The position numbers were made by a program, and so were the translations under genes. DNA of 64,000 nt, taken from assembly GCF_027945075.1 (NCBI RefSeq), contig NZ_CP116034.1, forward strand, positions 2,914,001 through 2,978,000. Direction: 5' to 3'. Source of the stretch: Chryseobacterium sp. CY350 (lineage in GTDB: Bacteria > Bacteroidota > Bacteroidia > Flavobacteriales > Weeksellaceae). Shown here in pieces: positions 53,922 through 62,799 of the stretch; within the stretch, counting starts at the first letter, position 1; every line of letters starts with the position of its first letter. The notes under the pieces were generated by a model. That model worked only from the letters and a program-made list of their open reading frames with translations, had not been told where the DNA came from and made no database searches.

Positions 53922-54815
53922 ATGATCAGAAATCTATTGAAAGGAGCATCAGCGCTGCTTCTTTGTCTAATGTTCTCATGCGACAATACAACCGCAGATC
54001 CCATTAATCAAAATAATAATAACAATAATTCTGGTGGAACTGGAGGCGGAACGACTGGTCCCACCATTACAGGACCAAGAATTTTACATAAAATAACTGC
54101 AAATAATTCGACTACTGAAGAGTTCGTAACCAATGGAAACGTTTTACAGAAGGCTATTTATAGAGAAGATAGCGCACCAAATTCATTTGTAATAGCAAAT
54201 GTGACGTATACTTCTGGTAAAATATCGAAAGTTAAAATTGGCCAGGAAATCAATGGTGCTGTCCCAGCAAATAATTTGGGATACGATTTTAATATTACCT
54301 ACGATTCTAATGGTAAAATAAATAATACGACTTGTAGTGCAACTTTAGGAACGCTGGTAACGTATAATAGTGAATATGCTTATACCTATGACGGTTCTGG
54401 GAAGATGACAAAAATTGTAGAAAAGAAGAAGAATGGTACCACCTATACACATTTTACCAATTATAATATTACGAACACAGGAGATAATATTACCAAAATG
54501 GTATCGGAAACAGGGCTTACCAGTGATTCAGGTGTTCCTGATATGTCTAGCGCAATGACTACAACATATAACTTTTCAACTTATGATACCAAGATTAATC
54601 CTTACACCACTTTACCGAAAACATTCTTTGTAATCTGGAGTTTGGTACACCCTCTTAATTTTTCGCAATTATCAAATAATAATCTTACAAGTTTTAGTAT
54701 TCAGTATGGTTCTACACCAATTGTGGCAAGTGGTCTTACTTATCTCTACGATTCAATGAATTACCCGACTTCTGATCAGTCCCAGGCTAAGAAGTATATT
54801 TATAAGGCTTTATAA
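53922..54815 (+). CDS. Lipoprotein with YD-repeat-like strands, paralogue of 54915
   Basis: The start used is the ATG at 53922 (MIRNLLKGASALLLCLMFSC), giving about 297 residues; the lipid-bearing Cys is at about residue 20. A low-complexity Asn/Gly linker follows (QNNNNNNSGGTGGGTTG). The mature part has repeated strands such as YTYDGSGKMTKIVEKKNG-type elements, reminiscent of YD/RHS repeats, and the motif KINPYTTLPKTFF. The next gene encodes a protein with the same layout and DSQINPYTLLPFAY, so they are paralogues. Probably surface or periplasmic; function unknown. Confidence 0.75.
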   Translation: MIRNLLKGASALLLCLMFSCDNTTADPINQNNNNNNSGGTGGGTTGPTITGPRILHKITANNSTTEEFVTNGNVLQKAIYREDSAPNSFVIANVTYTSGKISKVKIGQEINGAVPANNLGYDFNITYDSNGKINNTTCSATLGTLVTYNSEYAYTYDGSGKMTKIVEKKKNGTTYTHFTNYNITNTGDNITKMVSETGLTSDSGVPDMSSAMTTTYNFSTYDTKINPYTTLPKTFFVIWSLVHPLNFSQLSNNNLTSFSIQYGSTPIVASGLTYLYDSMNYPTSDQSQAKKYIYKAL

Positions 54816-54880
54816 AGACATTTTTGTTATTACTTTAGCGAGAATATAAATAAAAAGGTGCTTTTTATTCAAAAAAAAAT

Positions 54881-54888
54881 TATATTTG
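54881..54888 (+). promoter_or_regulatory. -7 box of the lipoprotein gene at 54915
   Basis: TATATTTG, 26 bases before the ATG. Confidence 0.5.
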
Positions 54889-54914
54889 TGAAAAAATAAA
54901 TAATCCCTTCGGAA

Positions 54915-55847
54915 ATGAAAAAACTTTTCTATTTTATTTTACTTATAGCAGGTATTTCTTCTATTCATTCTTGTAAAGATTTGGTTAATGAAGAAGGAGA
55001 TCCGCTTCTTGATTTAAACCAGTCAAGTGGATTCAATGGTCCGCGAGCGTTGTTTAGAGAAATTACAGATTCTGATACTATAGCAGAATACCGTTATAAT
55101 GGTTTGCTTTTATCAAGAGTAATCACAGATAAATATTCTGCCGCAAATATTATGTGGAGCGGTGATAAGATCAGTCAGATTGATTTCAAAGGTCATTTGG
55201 ATAATGACGGCGACGGAGATCTTGATGAAGACAGTATTGTTTACACGCAACTATTCACTTATGGCAATTTAGGAAGATTGACGATCATTTCAGAAAACAG
55301 ATCTACTTTTAAAAGAGGTGCACCGGCACCAGGTACCACTATTCCGGGACCTTATGCTCTGGATTCTAAAGTAAAAGTTTTATACGATCTTACATACAGT
55401 TCTACCACAGGTAAACTAGATGTTATCAATATGAAAAACGGTCCTGATGTAGTAGGAGCTCCTTTTGTTTACAAAGATTATTCTAAAACTACCTATACGT
55501 ATTTGGGTGATAATGTATCAAAAGCTGAAAGAAATTACGGTACAATCACTGCAGGAGTTAATAATCCGCCAACAGAAAGATATGCTTATGAGTTTTTGAA
55601 TCATGATTCTCAGATCAATCCTTATACACTTCTTCCGTTTGCGTATAAAGTTTCTACAATTTTATCAACTGATTATGGTGACAACAGATCATGGATGCTG
55701 TCTCCTAACAGCCCGAAAAGAATCTCTATTACAGATCTTACGCCTGCGATCCCAACTCCGGTGATCTTCTCAACTGCGTACAGATATGATGCACAGACTT
55801 ATATGACCCAAGGTTTTGCTGTAAATTATATTTACAAGCCTTTGTAA
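54915..55847 (+). CDS. Lipoprotein with YD-repeat-like strands
   Basis: 310 residues with a lipoprotein signal ending SIHSC (Cys at about 20). An Asp-rich stretch (DNDGDGDLDEDS, about residues 95-106) could bind calcium. It shares with the preceding paralogue the GPRALFREIT/GPRILHKIT start of the mature domain, the INPYTxLP motif and the C-terminal (I)YKPL/YKAL. It has its own promoter box and terminator. I do not recognise a named family. Confidence 0.75.
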   Translation: MKKLFYFILLIAGISSIHSCKDLVNEEGDPLLDLNQSSGFNGPRALFREITDSDTIAEYRYNGLLLSRVITDKYSAANIMWSGDKISQIDFKGHLDNDGDGDLDEDSIVYTQLFTYGNLGRLTIISENRSTFKRGAPAPGTTIPGPYALDSKVKVLYDLTYSSTTGKLDVINMKNGPDVVGAPFVYKDYSKTTYTYLGDNVSKAERNYGTITAGVNNPPTERYAYEFLNHDSQINPYTLLPFAYKVSTILSTDYGDNRSWMLSPNSPKRISITDLTPAIPTPVIFSTAYRYDAQTYMTQGFAVNYIYKPL

Positions 55848-55867
55848 AATCTTATCAACAATATTTA

Positions 55868-55897
55868 AACTCAATTCTTCACCGGATTGAGTTTTTT
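55868..55897 (+). terminator. Terminator of the lipoprotein gene at 54915
   Basis: AACTCAAT and ATTGAGTT form a perfect 8-bp stem with T-tract. The second arm also contains a TTG placed 22 bases before the pth -7 box. Confidence 0.75.
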
Positions 55898-55919
55898 TAT
55901 TTTATATCTCTTAATTTTG
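55887..55919 (+). promoter_or_regulatory. Promoter of pth
   Basis: TTG at 55887-55889, 22 bases, then TAATTTTG at 55912-55919; the ATG follows after 13 bases. The -33 TTG lies within the preceding terminator stem. Confidence 0.5.
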
Positions 55920-55932
55920 CAAAAAATTTCTC

Positions 55933-56496
55933 ATGAAATATTTAATTGTAGGTCTTGGTAATAAAGGTCCGGAATACGAAAATACACGACACAATATAGG
56001 TTTCAAGGTTGCGGAAAAAATAGCTGAAAGTATAGAGGCACCTTTTAATACGACTAATTTCGGATGGATGGCGGAAGGAAAATACAAAGGCAGAAAAGTT
56101 TTTGTACTAAAGCCGGATACGTATATGAATTTATCAGGTAATGCGGTGAAATTCTGGATGCAGAAAGAAAATATTCCGTTAGAAAATGTGTTGATTGTTA
56201 CTGATGATCTCGCGTTGCCTTTCGGAACTTTGAGAATGAAGATGAAGGGTTCTGATGCCGGTCATAACGGATTAAAAAGTATTCAGGAGAGTTTGCAAAC
56301 GCAAAACTATGCGAGACTGCGTTTTGGAATTTCCGCTGAATTTTCTGAAGGCCGACAGGTTGATTACGTGCTCGGAACATGGAATATTGAAGAAACTGAA
56401 AAATTAAGTGAAAGAATAGAAAAATTCTCTAAAGCTTGCCTGTCATTCGTTTTTGCAGGAATAGGAAACACGATGTCAGCTTTTAACGGAAAATAA
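55933..56496 (+). CDS. pth: Peptidyl-tRNA hydrolase
   Basis: 187 residues, the standard length. The active-site set is present: Asn10, His20 (ENTRHNIGF), Asn66 ([10 protein letters not shown]), Asp92 ([10 protein letters not shown]) and Asn113 ([10 protein letters not shown]). It frees tRNA from peptidyl-tRNA released during aborted translation. It is a single-gene unit with its own promoter and a strong shared terminator downstream. Confidence 0.97.
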   Translation: MKYLIVGLGNKGPEYENTRHNIGFKVAEKIAESIEAPFNTTNFGWMAEGKYKGRKVFVLKPDTYMNLSGNAVKFWMQKENIPLENVLIVTDDLALPFGTLRMKMKGSDAGHNGLKSIQESLQTQNYARLRFGISAEFSEGRQVDYVLGTWNIEETEKLSERIEKFSKACLSFVFAGIGNTMSAFNGK

Positions 56497-56523
56497 ACTC
56501 TGCAGAAACTTATGATTTAAAAT

Positions 56524-56560
56524 GAAAATCCGTTGGAAGCTAGCCTCCCAACGGATTTTC
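56524..56560. terminator. Bidirectional terminator between pth and a carbonic anhydrase gene
   Basis: GAAAATCCGTTGG and CCAACGGATTTTC form a perfect 13-bp stem with an 11-base loop, between convergent genes. Confidence 0.85.
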
Positions 56561-56578
56561 AATAAAGAGAAAATTATT

Positions 56579-57214
56579 TTATAACCAGGTTACAACACCG
56601 GTTTCAACGTCGTAGTTGGCGCCAACAATCTTGATTTTTCCTTCTTCTTCAAGTCTTTTCAGCGTTGAACTTTGCTTACGGATATCATCGATTGCATTTT
56701 TTACATTATGTTGATTTAATCTTTCCAAAAGATCAGCGTTTGCCGACGAACGTTCTTCGCCGTCGTTGATGATCGTTTTGATGATCGGGTCGAAGTGGTC
56801 AATCAGATGATTAAGATTATCCATTCCCATTCCCTCAATTTTCGCTGCGTCAAGTCCGCCCTTTAAAGCTCCGCATTTCGTATGTCCCAAAACGACTACA
56901 AGTTTAGAACCTGCCACATTACAGCCAAATTCCATTGAGCCTAAAATATCCTGGTTGACGAAATTTCCTGCAATTCTGATACTGAAAACATCACCCAATC
57001 CCTGGTCAAAGATCAATTCGGCAGAAGTACGGCTGTCTATGCAGCTCAGAACAACGGCGAAAGGCCATTGTCCTTCTCGTGTAGCATTTACCTGTTCGAG
57101 AAGATCTCTGTTTGCTTTTAGATTGCCTACAAATCTTTGATTTCCTTCTTTTAAAAATTCCAGTGCTTTTTCAGGAGTTATTGTTGATTGCGTTTCAGAA
57201 GTATGTGCTTTCAT
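56579..57214 (-). CDS. Beta-carbonic anhydrase (second of the cluster)
   Basis: 211 residues. Zinc ligands Cys58 (SCIDSR), His111 and Cys114 (GHTKCG) and the catalytic Asp60-Arg62 dyad are present. It interconverts carbon dioxide and bicarbonate. No signal peptide, so cytosolic. It belongs to a different beta subclass from the anhydrase at 59305 (N-terminal EFLKEGNQRFVGN). It follows the SulP transporter gene by 45 bases, so it is probably translated from the same message and converts imported bicarbonate. Confidence 0.93.
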   Translation of the reverse strand: MKAHTSETQSTITPEKALEFLKEGNQRFVGNLKANRDLLEQVNATREGQWPFAVVLSCIDSRTSAELIFDQGLGDVFSIRIAGNFVNQDILGSMEFGCNVAGSKLVVVLGHTKCGALKGGLDAAKIEGMGMDNLNHLIDHFDPIIKTIINDGEERSSANADLLERLNQHNVKNAIDDIRKQSSTLKRLEEEGKIKIVGANYDVETGVVTWL

Positions 57215-57259
57215 ATGAATTTATTTTTTTGTTAATTATTTTTATTGAATTATTTGTTG

Positions 57260-58855
57260 TTACATCGCTCTTTTGTGCGTAATGATTACGTGAGATTCCT
57301 CATCGGTTTCGTAATCTCTGTATGAGGTTTTAAAACCCATGAGTTCTACATTAATATCTTCTTCTTTTGCTCTGATATTTGCAAAATCCTGAATCATTTC
57401 CAAAACATCGGTCGCGATATATGATGTTGTCGTTGCATCAATAATTACGGTAGAGTTGGGTTTAATATTTTTCAGCGTTTTCTTGATGGCGGCTTTATTC
57501 AGAAAAGAAACTTCTTCGGCAAGTTTAATTGAAATTCCGTCTGCATCATTTAACCTTTCTCTGCTAAGGTAATAGGCACGCTTCATGTTTCCCTGAAGAA
57601 TATAGAAAACTGAGATTGCAAGACCAATTCCTACGCCTTTCAGCAAATCTGTTGCTACAATAGCGACAACAGTTGCCACGAACGGAATAAACTGAAATTT
57701 ACCAAGATGCCAAAAATGTTTGAATGTCGCAGGTTTTGCCAATTTATATCCTACCAAAAGTAATACCGCTGCCAAAGTTGCAAGTGGAATTAAATTTAAT
57801 AAAAAAGGAATAGAAAGTACGCATACCAGCAACAGAAAACCGTGTATCATTGCTGATGCTTTCGAAGTTGCTCCGGCATTGGCATTTGCAGAACTTCTCA
57901 CCACTACTGATGTCATCGGAAGTCCGCCAATCATTGAACTTACCAAATTCCCGATTCCCTGCGCTTTTAACTCAAGATTGGTATCTGTTATTCTTCTCTG
58001 GATATCTAATCGGTCAGATGCTTCGATACAGAGTAGAGTCTCGATGGAAGCTACAATTGCGATGGTGGCTCCCGCGATCCAAACTTTAGGATTGGTAAAT
58101 CCATTAAAATCCGGCATCGTAATGAGGTTTTTGAAATCTTCAAAATTCTGCGGAACTGGTAATGAAACTAGATGGGTAGCTCCAATAGCTAAGGAACTTC
58201 CGCTGATCTTAAAAGCTTCATTAAGTAAAATCCCCGCAACGACTGCGACAAGAGCTCCCGGAAGCATTTTGATTCTCTTTAAAGCAGGAACTTTGTCCCA
58301 AGCCAAAAGAATTGCAACGGAAACTAGAGTTATAACCACTGCACCTGAATGTATAGCTCCGAATAATTCTGTAAAATATCCAAAGTTTAAACCTTTATCA
58401 AATATAGATTCGTGACCTTCATAATCTTTATCGAATCCCAAAGCGTGAGGGATCTGTTTTAGAATAATAATAATACCAATTGCGGCAAGCATCCCTTCAA
58501 TCACATTATTAGGAAAGTAATTTGAAATGCTTCCCGCTCTCACAAATCCTAAGATAAGCTGTAAAATACCGGCGATAAGACCAGCGCAAAGAAAAAGTTC
58601 AAATGCGCCAAGATCTGTAATTGCTGTTAAAACAATCGCTGTTAATCCCGCTGCAGGTCCTGATACCGAAATGTTTGAATTACTGATCGAGCCGATGACC
58701 AAGCCACCAATAATACCGGAAATAATACCGGAAAGAGGCGGTGCTCCTGATGCTAAAGCGATTCCTAAACAGAGGGGAAGTGCAACTAAAAATACGACTA
58801 GACCCGACGGGAAATTCTCCTGGATTAATCCAAAGAGTGATTTTGATTTTTTCAT
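57260..58855 (-). CDS. SulP-family anion transporter with STAS domain
   Basis: 531 residues. About ten to fourteen membrane segments starting with FPSGLVVFLVALPLCLGIALASGAP, the SulP pattern, and a C-terminal cytosolic STAS domain (about 435-531, SVIIDATTTSYIATDVLEMI). SulP proteins carry sulfate, bicarbonate or other anions. With a carbonic anhydrase gene on each side in the same orientation, bicarbonate (BicA-like) transport is the best inference. Confidence 0.92.
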   Translation of the reverse strand: MKKSKSLFGLIQENFPSGLVVFLVALPLCLGIALASGAPPLSGIISGIIGGLVIGSISNSNISVSGPAAGLTAIVLTAITDLGAFELFLCAGLIAGILQLILGFVRAGSISNYFPNNVIEGMLAAIGIIIILKQIPHALGFDKDYEGHESIFDKGLNFGYFTELFGAIHSGAVVITLVSVAILLAWDKVPALKRIKMLPGALVAVVAGILLNEAFKISGSSLAIGATHLVSLPVPQNFEDFKNLITMPDFNGFTNPKVWIAGATIAIVASIETLLCIEASDRLDIQRRITDTNLELKAQGIGNLVSSMIGGLPMTSVVVRSSANANAGATSKASAMIHGFLLLVCVLSIPFLLNLIPLATLAAVLLLVGYKLAKPATFKHFWHLGKFQFIPFVATVVAIVATDLLKGVGIGLAISVFYILQGNMKRAYYLSRERLNDADGISIKLAEEVSFLNKAAIKKTLKNIKPNSTVIIDATTTSYIATDVLEMIQDFANIRAKEEDINVELMGFKTSYRDYETDEESHVIITHKRAM

Positions 58856-58980
58856 GACTATTGAAAAATACGTTGATGTAAATGAGTGATCGATTAAAAA
58901 TCAACCAAAAATGACTGAAGATTAATGTAATGTAGAAATATTCATGATCGTGAGTGATATGAATAATAGAAATAAAGAAA

Positions 58981-59283
58981 TCAGGCTTCGGGAGGAGGCG
59001 AGAATATGCTCAATAAGGGTGATAGATGAAAATCATCATCAATGATCGTATAGGATGAACCTTCAATCGAAGGTTCGAAAAATTTAAGATAATCGAAAAC
59101 ATCCAAAGTTTTTGGAAGCGTTTTTTCGTACACTGAAAATAGTGAGGAGTAATGAGAATGAGTTTCTTCTTCGTTGACGATTACATTGGTCTGAATGATA
59201 TCCCAATCAGCAATAGCAGCAATGCTGGGCAAAGCCGTAAAGTTGAGGACAAACATCAATGTAATAATACTCCAGAATTTCAT
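58981..59283 (-). CDS. Small exported protein ending SPPPEA
   Basis: 100 residues with a signal peptide (about 1-22, ending SIAAIA). The mature part is acidic (NVIVNEEETHSHYSS, IIDDDFHLSPLL) and has His residues (HSHY, FHLS) that might bind a metal. It ends FSPPPEA, resembling the RPPPTA end of the protein at 3382. It sits 21 bases after one carbonic anhydrase gene and 125 bases before the SulP gene, so it is in the operon. No named family known to me; it may be a periplasmic accessory of bicarbonate uptake. Confidence 0.65.
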   Translation of the reverse strand: MKFWSIITLMFVLNFTALPSIAAIADWDIIQTNVIVNEEETHSHYSSLFSVYEKTLPKTLDVFDYLKFFEPSIEGSSYTIIDDDFHLSPLLSIFSPPPEA

Positions 59284-59304
59284 TCTATTAAAAATTTAGA
59301 AAGA

Positions 59305-59973
59305 TTAATTGGTCTTTCTGCCCATCACCCAGTCTGAACTTGTAAGGTTGTAGATTTTCTGGATGTCTTTTAATATTTTTTCAAAATCAATCTCAAGATC
59401 GATAATCTTACCAGTTCTTAAATCGAATACCCAGCCATGTACTACAGGATATTCTTCTAAAATATATCTTTCCTGCACGCAGGCCATCTTTATAACGTTG
59501 ATGCACTGCTCTTGCACATTCAGCTCAACAAGTCTGTCATAGCGTTTATTTCCTTCTTCCAAAGCATCCAGCTCAGCTTGGTGAGTTCTGTATACATCAC
59601 GGATGTTTCTCAACCAAGGATTTAGCAATCCCATATCCTGAGGCGTCATTGCTGCTTTTACTCCACCGCAGTTATAATGGCCGCATACAATGATGTGTTT
59701 TACCTTCAGATGTTCTACAGCGTATTGTATTACCGCAGTAGAACTCATGTCTAAAGTATTAACCACATTAGCAATGTTTCTAGTAACAAAAACTTCACCC
59801 GGCTCAGTTCCCATCAGTTCTTCCGCAGTTACACGACTGTCTGAACATCCGATGTACAGGTAATCAGGGTTTTGAGTCTTTGACAGCTCTTCAAAGAATG
59901 CAGGATCTTTCTCGATTTTAGATTCTACCCATTTTTTATTGTTTTCAAAAATAGATTCGTACGATTGTGACAT
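59305..59973 (-). CDS. Beta-carbonic anhydrase (first of the cluster)
   Basis: 222 residues, close to the Can type. Cys43 (GCSDSR), His99 and Cys102 (CGHYNCGG) are the zinc ligands, with Asp45 and Arg47 the catalytic dyad. Cytosolic, no signal. First gene of the minus-strand cluster anhydrase, PPPEA protein, SulP transporter, anhydrase. A TATTTTTG box lies about 70 bases upstream. Confidence 0.95.
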   Translation of the reverse strand: MSQSYESIFENNKKWVESKIEKDPAFFEELSKTQNPDYLYIGCSDSRVTAEELMGTEPGEVFVTRNIANVVNTLDMSSTAVIQYAVEHLKVKHIIVCGHYNCGGVKAAMTPQDMGLLNPWLRNIRDVYRTHQAELDALEEGNKRYDRLVELNVQEQCINVIKMACVQERYILEEYPVVHGWVFDLRTGKIIDLEIDFEKILKDIQKIYNLTSSDWVMGRKTN

Positions 59974-60044
59974 AACTAATATATTTTAATTATTCATTTC
60001 GTTTAAATTATTTCCAAATTCAATAGACCAAATCAATAACGATA

Positions 60045-60052
60045 CAAAAATA
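60045..60052 (-). promoter_or_regulatory. Possible -7 box of the carbonic anhydrase/SulP cluster
   Basis: TATTTTTG on the minus strand, about 70 bases before the ATG; no TTG at the right distance. Confidence 0.35.
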
Positions 60053-60119
60053 TAATTTTCTCTCTATTTATCATCTTTTTTAACAAAATTTAATAAAAAT
60101 TAAAGTCAAATAGATTTAT

Positions 60120-60680
60120 CTATAGCACTCTATTATTAATATATCCCTCTGTTGCGTCACTTTTCGGATAAATTTTAGCTTTATTGCCTGCAACGATAGA
60201 ATTATCGGGCACGTCAGTATTTACGTAGGAGTTTGGCGCAATTAAAACGTTATTCCCGATCGTAATGCTTCCGACAATTACTGCGTTTGGACCGATCCAT
60301 ACATCGTTGCCAATGATTGGGAAACCTTCGTTTCTTCCTCGGTTTTGTTGTCCGATTGTTACTCCCTGAGCTATATTGCAGTTTTTACCAATCACAGCTT
60401 TTGGGTTAATCACCAGACTTCCCCAATGTCCTAGATATAATCCGTCTCCGATCTGTGTTTCGGGGTAAATCTGAAAGCCGTACTTGATCTGGAAGTGTCG
60501 TAAAACAATCTTCCAGTACAATCCTAAAATGGGTGTTTTACCAAATTTTTGAGCTTTTCTTAAAATATAGATAAAATGCAGGTTCGGATTGATGCATTTT
60601 AATAAAATCTGAATGGGTGAAAGCCATTTTCCGCTTTCTCTGTAAAAATCTTTTTGTATTGTCGAGTAATTTTCCGGCAT
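60120..60680 (-). CDS. Serine-acetyltransferase-like hexapeptide acetyltransferase
   Basis: 186 residues. An N-terminal helical part (about 1-65) leads into a left-handed beta helix made of hexapeptide repeats (IGDGLYLGHWGSLVINPKAVIGKNCNIAQGVTIG..., about 80-165), with the catalytic His in LGHWGSL. The fold is that of CysE-type enzymes; in this place, next to glycosyltransferases, it more likely O-acetylates a polysaccharide precursor than serine. The gene is the last of the glycosyltransferase series but has its own TAAATTTG box four bases before the ATG. Confidence 0.85.
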   Translation of the reverse strand: MPENYSTIQKDFYRESGKWLSPIQILLKCINPNLHFIYILRKAQKFGKTPILGLYWKIVLRHFQIKYGFQIYPETQIGDGLYLGHWGSLVINPKAVIGKNCNIAQGVTIGQQNRGRNEGFPIIGNDVWIGPNAVIVGSITIGNNVLIAPNSYVNTDVPDNSIVAGNKAKIYPKSDATEGYINNRVL

Positions 60681-60684
60681 AGGG

Positions 60685-60692
60685 CAAATTTA
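60685..60692 (-). promoter_or_regulatory. -7 box of the acetyltransferase gene, four bases before the ATG
   Basis: On the minus strand TAAATTTG, CCCT, ATG, within the 50-base gap after the glycosyltransferase gene. Confidence 0.6.
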
Positions 60693-60730
60693 GGAATTCT
60701 CTTTTGTAATTTATAATGATTGCGTTTTAA

Positions 60731-61882
60731 TTATAATTCATTTAATACAGAAACTATTTTCGCAACCGAATTTTGAAGATTAAATGGCATTGTATAATTG
60801 TTGAGTCTTTCGGTATATACAGTGAACGATTCAGGATCTGTCAGTGCTTTTTTCATACCAAGGTAAATTCCTTCATCCGAATTTTCAGTAATCAGTCCTA
60901 ATTCTCCGTTTTGTAACATTTCATTCACTCCTGATACTTCAGTTGCGATTATTTTTTTCTTTAAAGTTATTGCTTCAAACAAGACCGTAGGGAAACCCTC
61001 ATATCGTGAACTTAAGATATAATAGTCAGCGTTTTTGAAATATGGATAAGGATTGTCTGTAAAACCTAGCATTGTTGCGGTGTCATCAACTCCAAGTTCT
61101 GTTTTTAAATTTTTGATATTTTCAAAATCATATCCGTCGCCTACGATTAGAATTTTGTGTCTGAAACCTTCATCCAGGAGTTTTTTGTGAACTTTCAAAA
61201 GCCTGTCAAAGCCTTTTTGCGGAAATACAGTTCCTACAGAAATAAAAGTAGGAATGGACGGATCAAATTCGTAGTTGGTAACAGGTCGCTCAGCCTTTTC
61301 GAAAATTTCCTCAGTGTCGAGTGGATTGTAGATTCTTACAATCTTTTGCTTTTCGGTATCGTTTTTTGCTAAATTTAAAAAAAGCTGTTCTATTTTTTGG
61401 GAAATAACCATGACCTTATCAAAACCAAAAAACTTCCTGATTTCTTCATCCGTATATTGTTTTACCTGCGAGAGATCATTATGAATCCACATGATTTTCT
61501 TTGAAGAATGATTCGTCGAGTGAAGGATCTCGTCTCTCATACCGTGTATCGCGGCAAACTCAATATCGTATTTTTTATCTTTTAAAATAAGTGTGTATAA
61601 AAGGTCGGGAAATTCTTTTAAAACCCTTTGGAAGATAACTCTCGCCGCTTTTTCCGGAATATCCTGAAGTCGGTTTGTGGTAATCATCTCACCTTTATTC
61701 AGATAGATTACATTGATCCAATCCGGTACATCGCTGAGATATTTACCTGAATACAAATTTAAGAGTAAATCGATCTCATAAAGATCTTCAGGAAGATTTT
61801 TAAGAAACGTTACCAGTACTTTTTCTGCGCCGCCATGACGTAGGGAACCAATACGAATGAGGATTTTCTTTTTTTCAATCAT
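60731..61882 (-). CDS. Glycosyltransferase, GT4-like
   Basis: 383 residues with two Rossmann-like lobes. The acceptor-side GSLRHGGAEKVLVTFLKNLP start and the donor-side FISVGTVFPQKGFDRLLKVH, then LGFTDNPYPYFKNADYYILSSRYEGFPTVLFEA (E-x7-E type) are family GT4 features. Such retaining enzymes build surface polysaccharides from nucleotide sugars. It lies 11 bases after the GT2 gene on the same strand, so they are co-transcribed. Specific donor and acceptor unknown. Confidence 0.9.
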   Translation of the reverse strand: MIEKKKILIRIGSLRHGGAEKVLVTFLKNLPEDLYEIDLLLNLYSGKYLSDVPDWINVIYLNKGEMITTNRLQDIPEKAARVIFQRVLKEFPDLLYTLILKDKKYDIEFAAIHGMRDEILHSTNHSSKKIMWIHNDLSQVKQYTDEEIRKFFGFDKVMVISQKIEQLFLNLAKNDTEKQKIVRIYNPLDTEEIFEKAERPVTNYEFDPSIPTFISVGTVFPQKGFDRLLKVHKKLLDEGFRHKILIVGDGYDFENIKNLKTELGVDDTATMLGFTDNPYPYFKNADYYILSSRYEGFPTVLFEAITLKKKIIATEVSGVNEMLQNGELGLITENSDEGIYLGMKKALTDPESFTVYTERLNNYTMPFNLQNSVAKIVSVLNEL

Positions 61883-61893
61883 TATGTTTTTTT

Positions 61894-62796
61894 TTAAGCC
61901 ATTCTCTTTATAACCTTACTTTTAATTAATTTGTAAAATGCTTGATCTGAAAGTAATCTAAATACAATGTAAGGAATTAACAGATATTTTTTATTTTTAA
62001 TACTTAAATTGTTAGTTTTTCGATTGATCAAATTACCATGATAGTCCTGTTTGTATAATATTTCATTGATTCCGTAAAGAAAAGCGCCCCAGCGTCTGTT
62101 ATCATATGACGTTGATTGGGGGTTGTAGTGATTTTGGTGCAATATTAAAATTTCATCGATAAATCGTATGTTAAGATTCTCCTTTACCCTTTTTACAAGT
62201 TCGTTATCGTCATATGCAATACCCAGGGCTAAAACCTCATTGAAACCCTGTAAAATATCTAAGTCCTGTTTTGTAAGAGCAACGCAGAAATGATAAGCTT
62301 CGGGTTTGTATATCGAATGATTATACCACATATTTCCATTAATAGAAGGGGTATGGAGATTAGGATTGGCAATCTGTGTCTTTATTATATTTTCCGGATA
62401 AGAAAATTTATAATTGTCTGTTGTTGTTTTGTCTAAAGCAAAACAAGAAAAACTTAAATAATCACGATCTTTAAGATTTTTAGCTGTGTATTCAATAACA
62501 TTGTCAAAATGATAACATTCTGGATTCTGTATAATGATTTTGTCTCCCTTAGCATGACGAAAGCCCTCATTAAAGGGAATACATGAATTTTGGTACCATT
62601 TATCACTTTTTTCGAGCCGTATAACCTTGAGAAAAGTGAATTCCTTTTGTAAATCTTCAATTCTCTCTTCATCTTCACTTCCATCATCAACAGCGATCAC
62701 TTCAATTTGCGCTGAATGTTGAAATCTGGCGATACTATGTAACGTTTTTATAAACAATACTTTTCGGTTGTAATATGATGTAACAATTGAGATCAT
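61894..62796 (-). CDS. Glycosyltransferase family 2
   Basis: 300 residues. The GT-A start ISIVTSYYNRKVLFIKTLHSI and VIAVDDGSEDEERI are typical of family 2, and NPECYHFDNVIEYT and later NEVLALGIAYDDNELVKRV resemble the GT2 group with a galactosyltransferase-like C-terminal part. No membrane segment. It starts 3 bases after the upstream GT4 gene, so it is tightly coupled in the polysaccharide operon. Substrate unknown. Confidence 0.88.
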   Translation of the reverse strand: MISIVTSYYNRKVLFIKTLHSIARFQHSAQIEVIAVDDGSEDEERIEDLQKEFTFLKVIRLEKSDKWYQNSCIPFNEGFRHAKGDKIIIQNPECYHFDNVIEYTAKNLKDRDYLSFSCFALDKTTTDNYKFSYPENIIKTQIANPNLHTPSINGNMWYNHSIYKPEAYHFCVALTKQDLDILQGFNEVLALGIAYDDNELVKRVKENLNIRFIDEILILHQNHYNPQSTSYDNRRWGAFLYGINEILYKQDYHGNLINRKTNNLSIKNKKYLLIPYIVFRLLSDQAFYKLIKSKVIKRMA

Positions 62797-62799
62797 GAG

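Noticed and set aside
54849..54869. AT-rich hairpin after the lipoprotein gene at 53922
   Set aside because: Nine weak pairs and an A-run rather than a T-run on the relevant strand; not convincing as a terminator.
57720..58415. Plus-strand open frame of 231 codons inside the SulP gene
   Set aside because: Antisense shadow of a well-supported transporter; no recognisable protein features.
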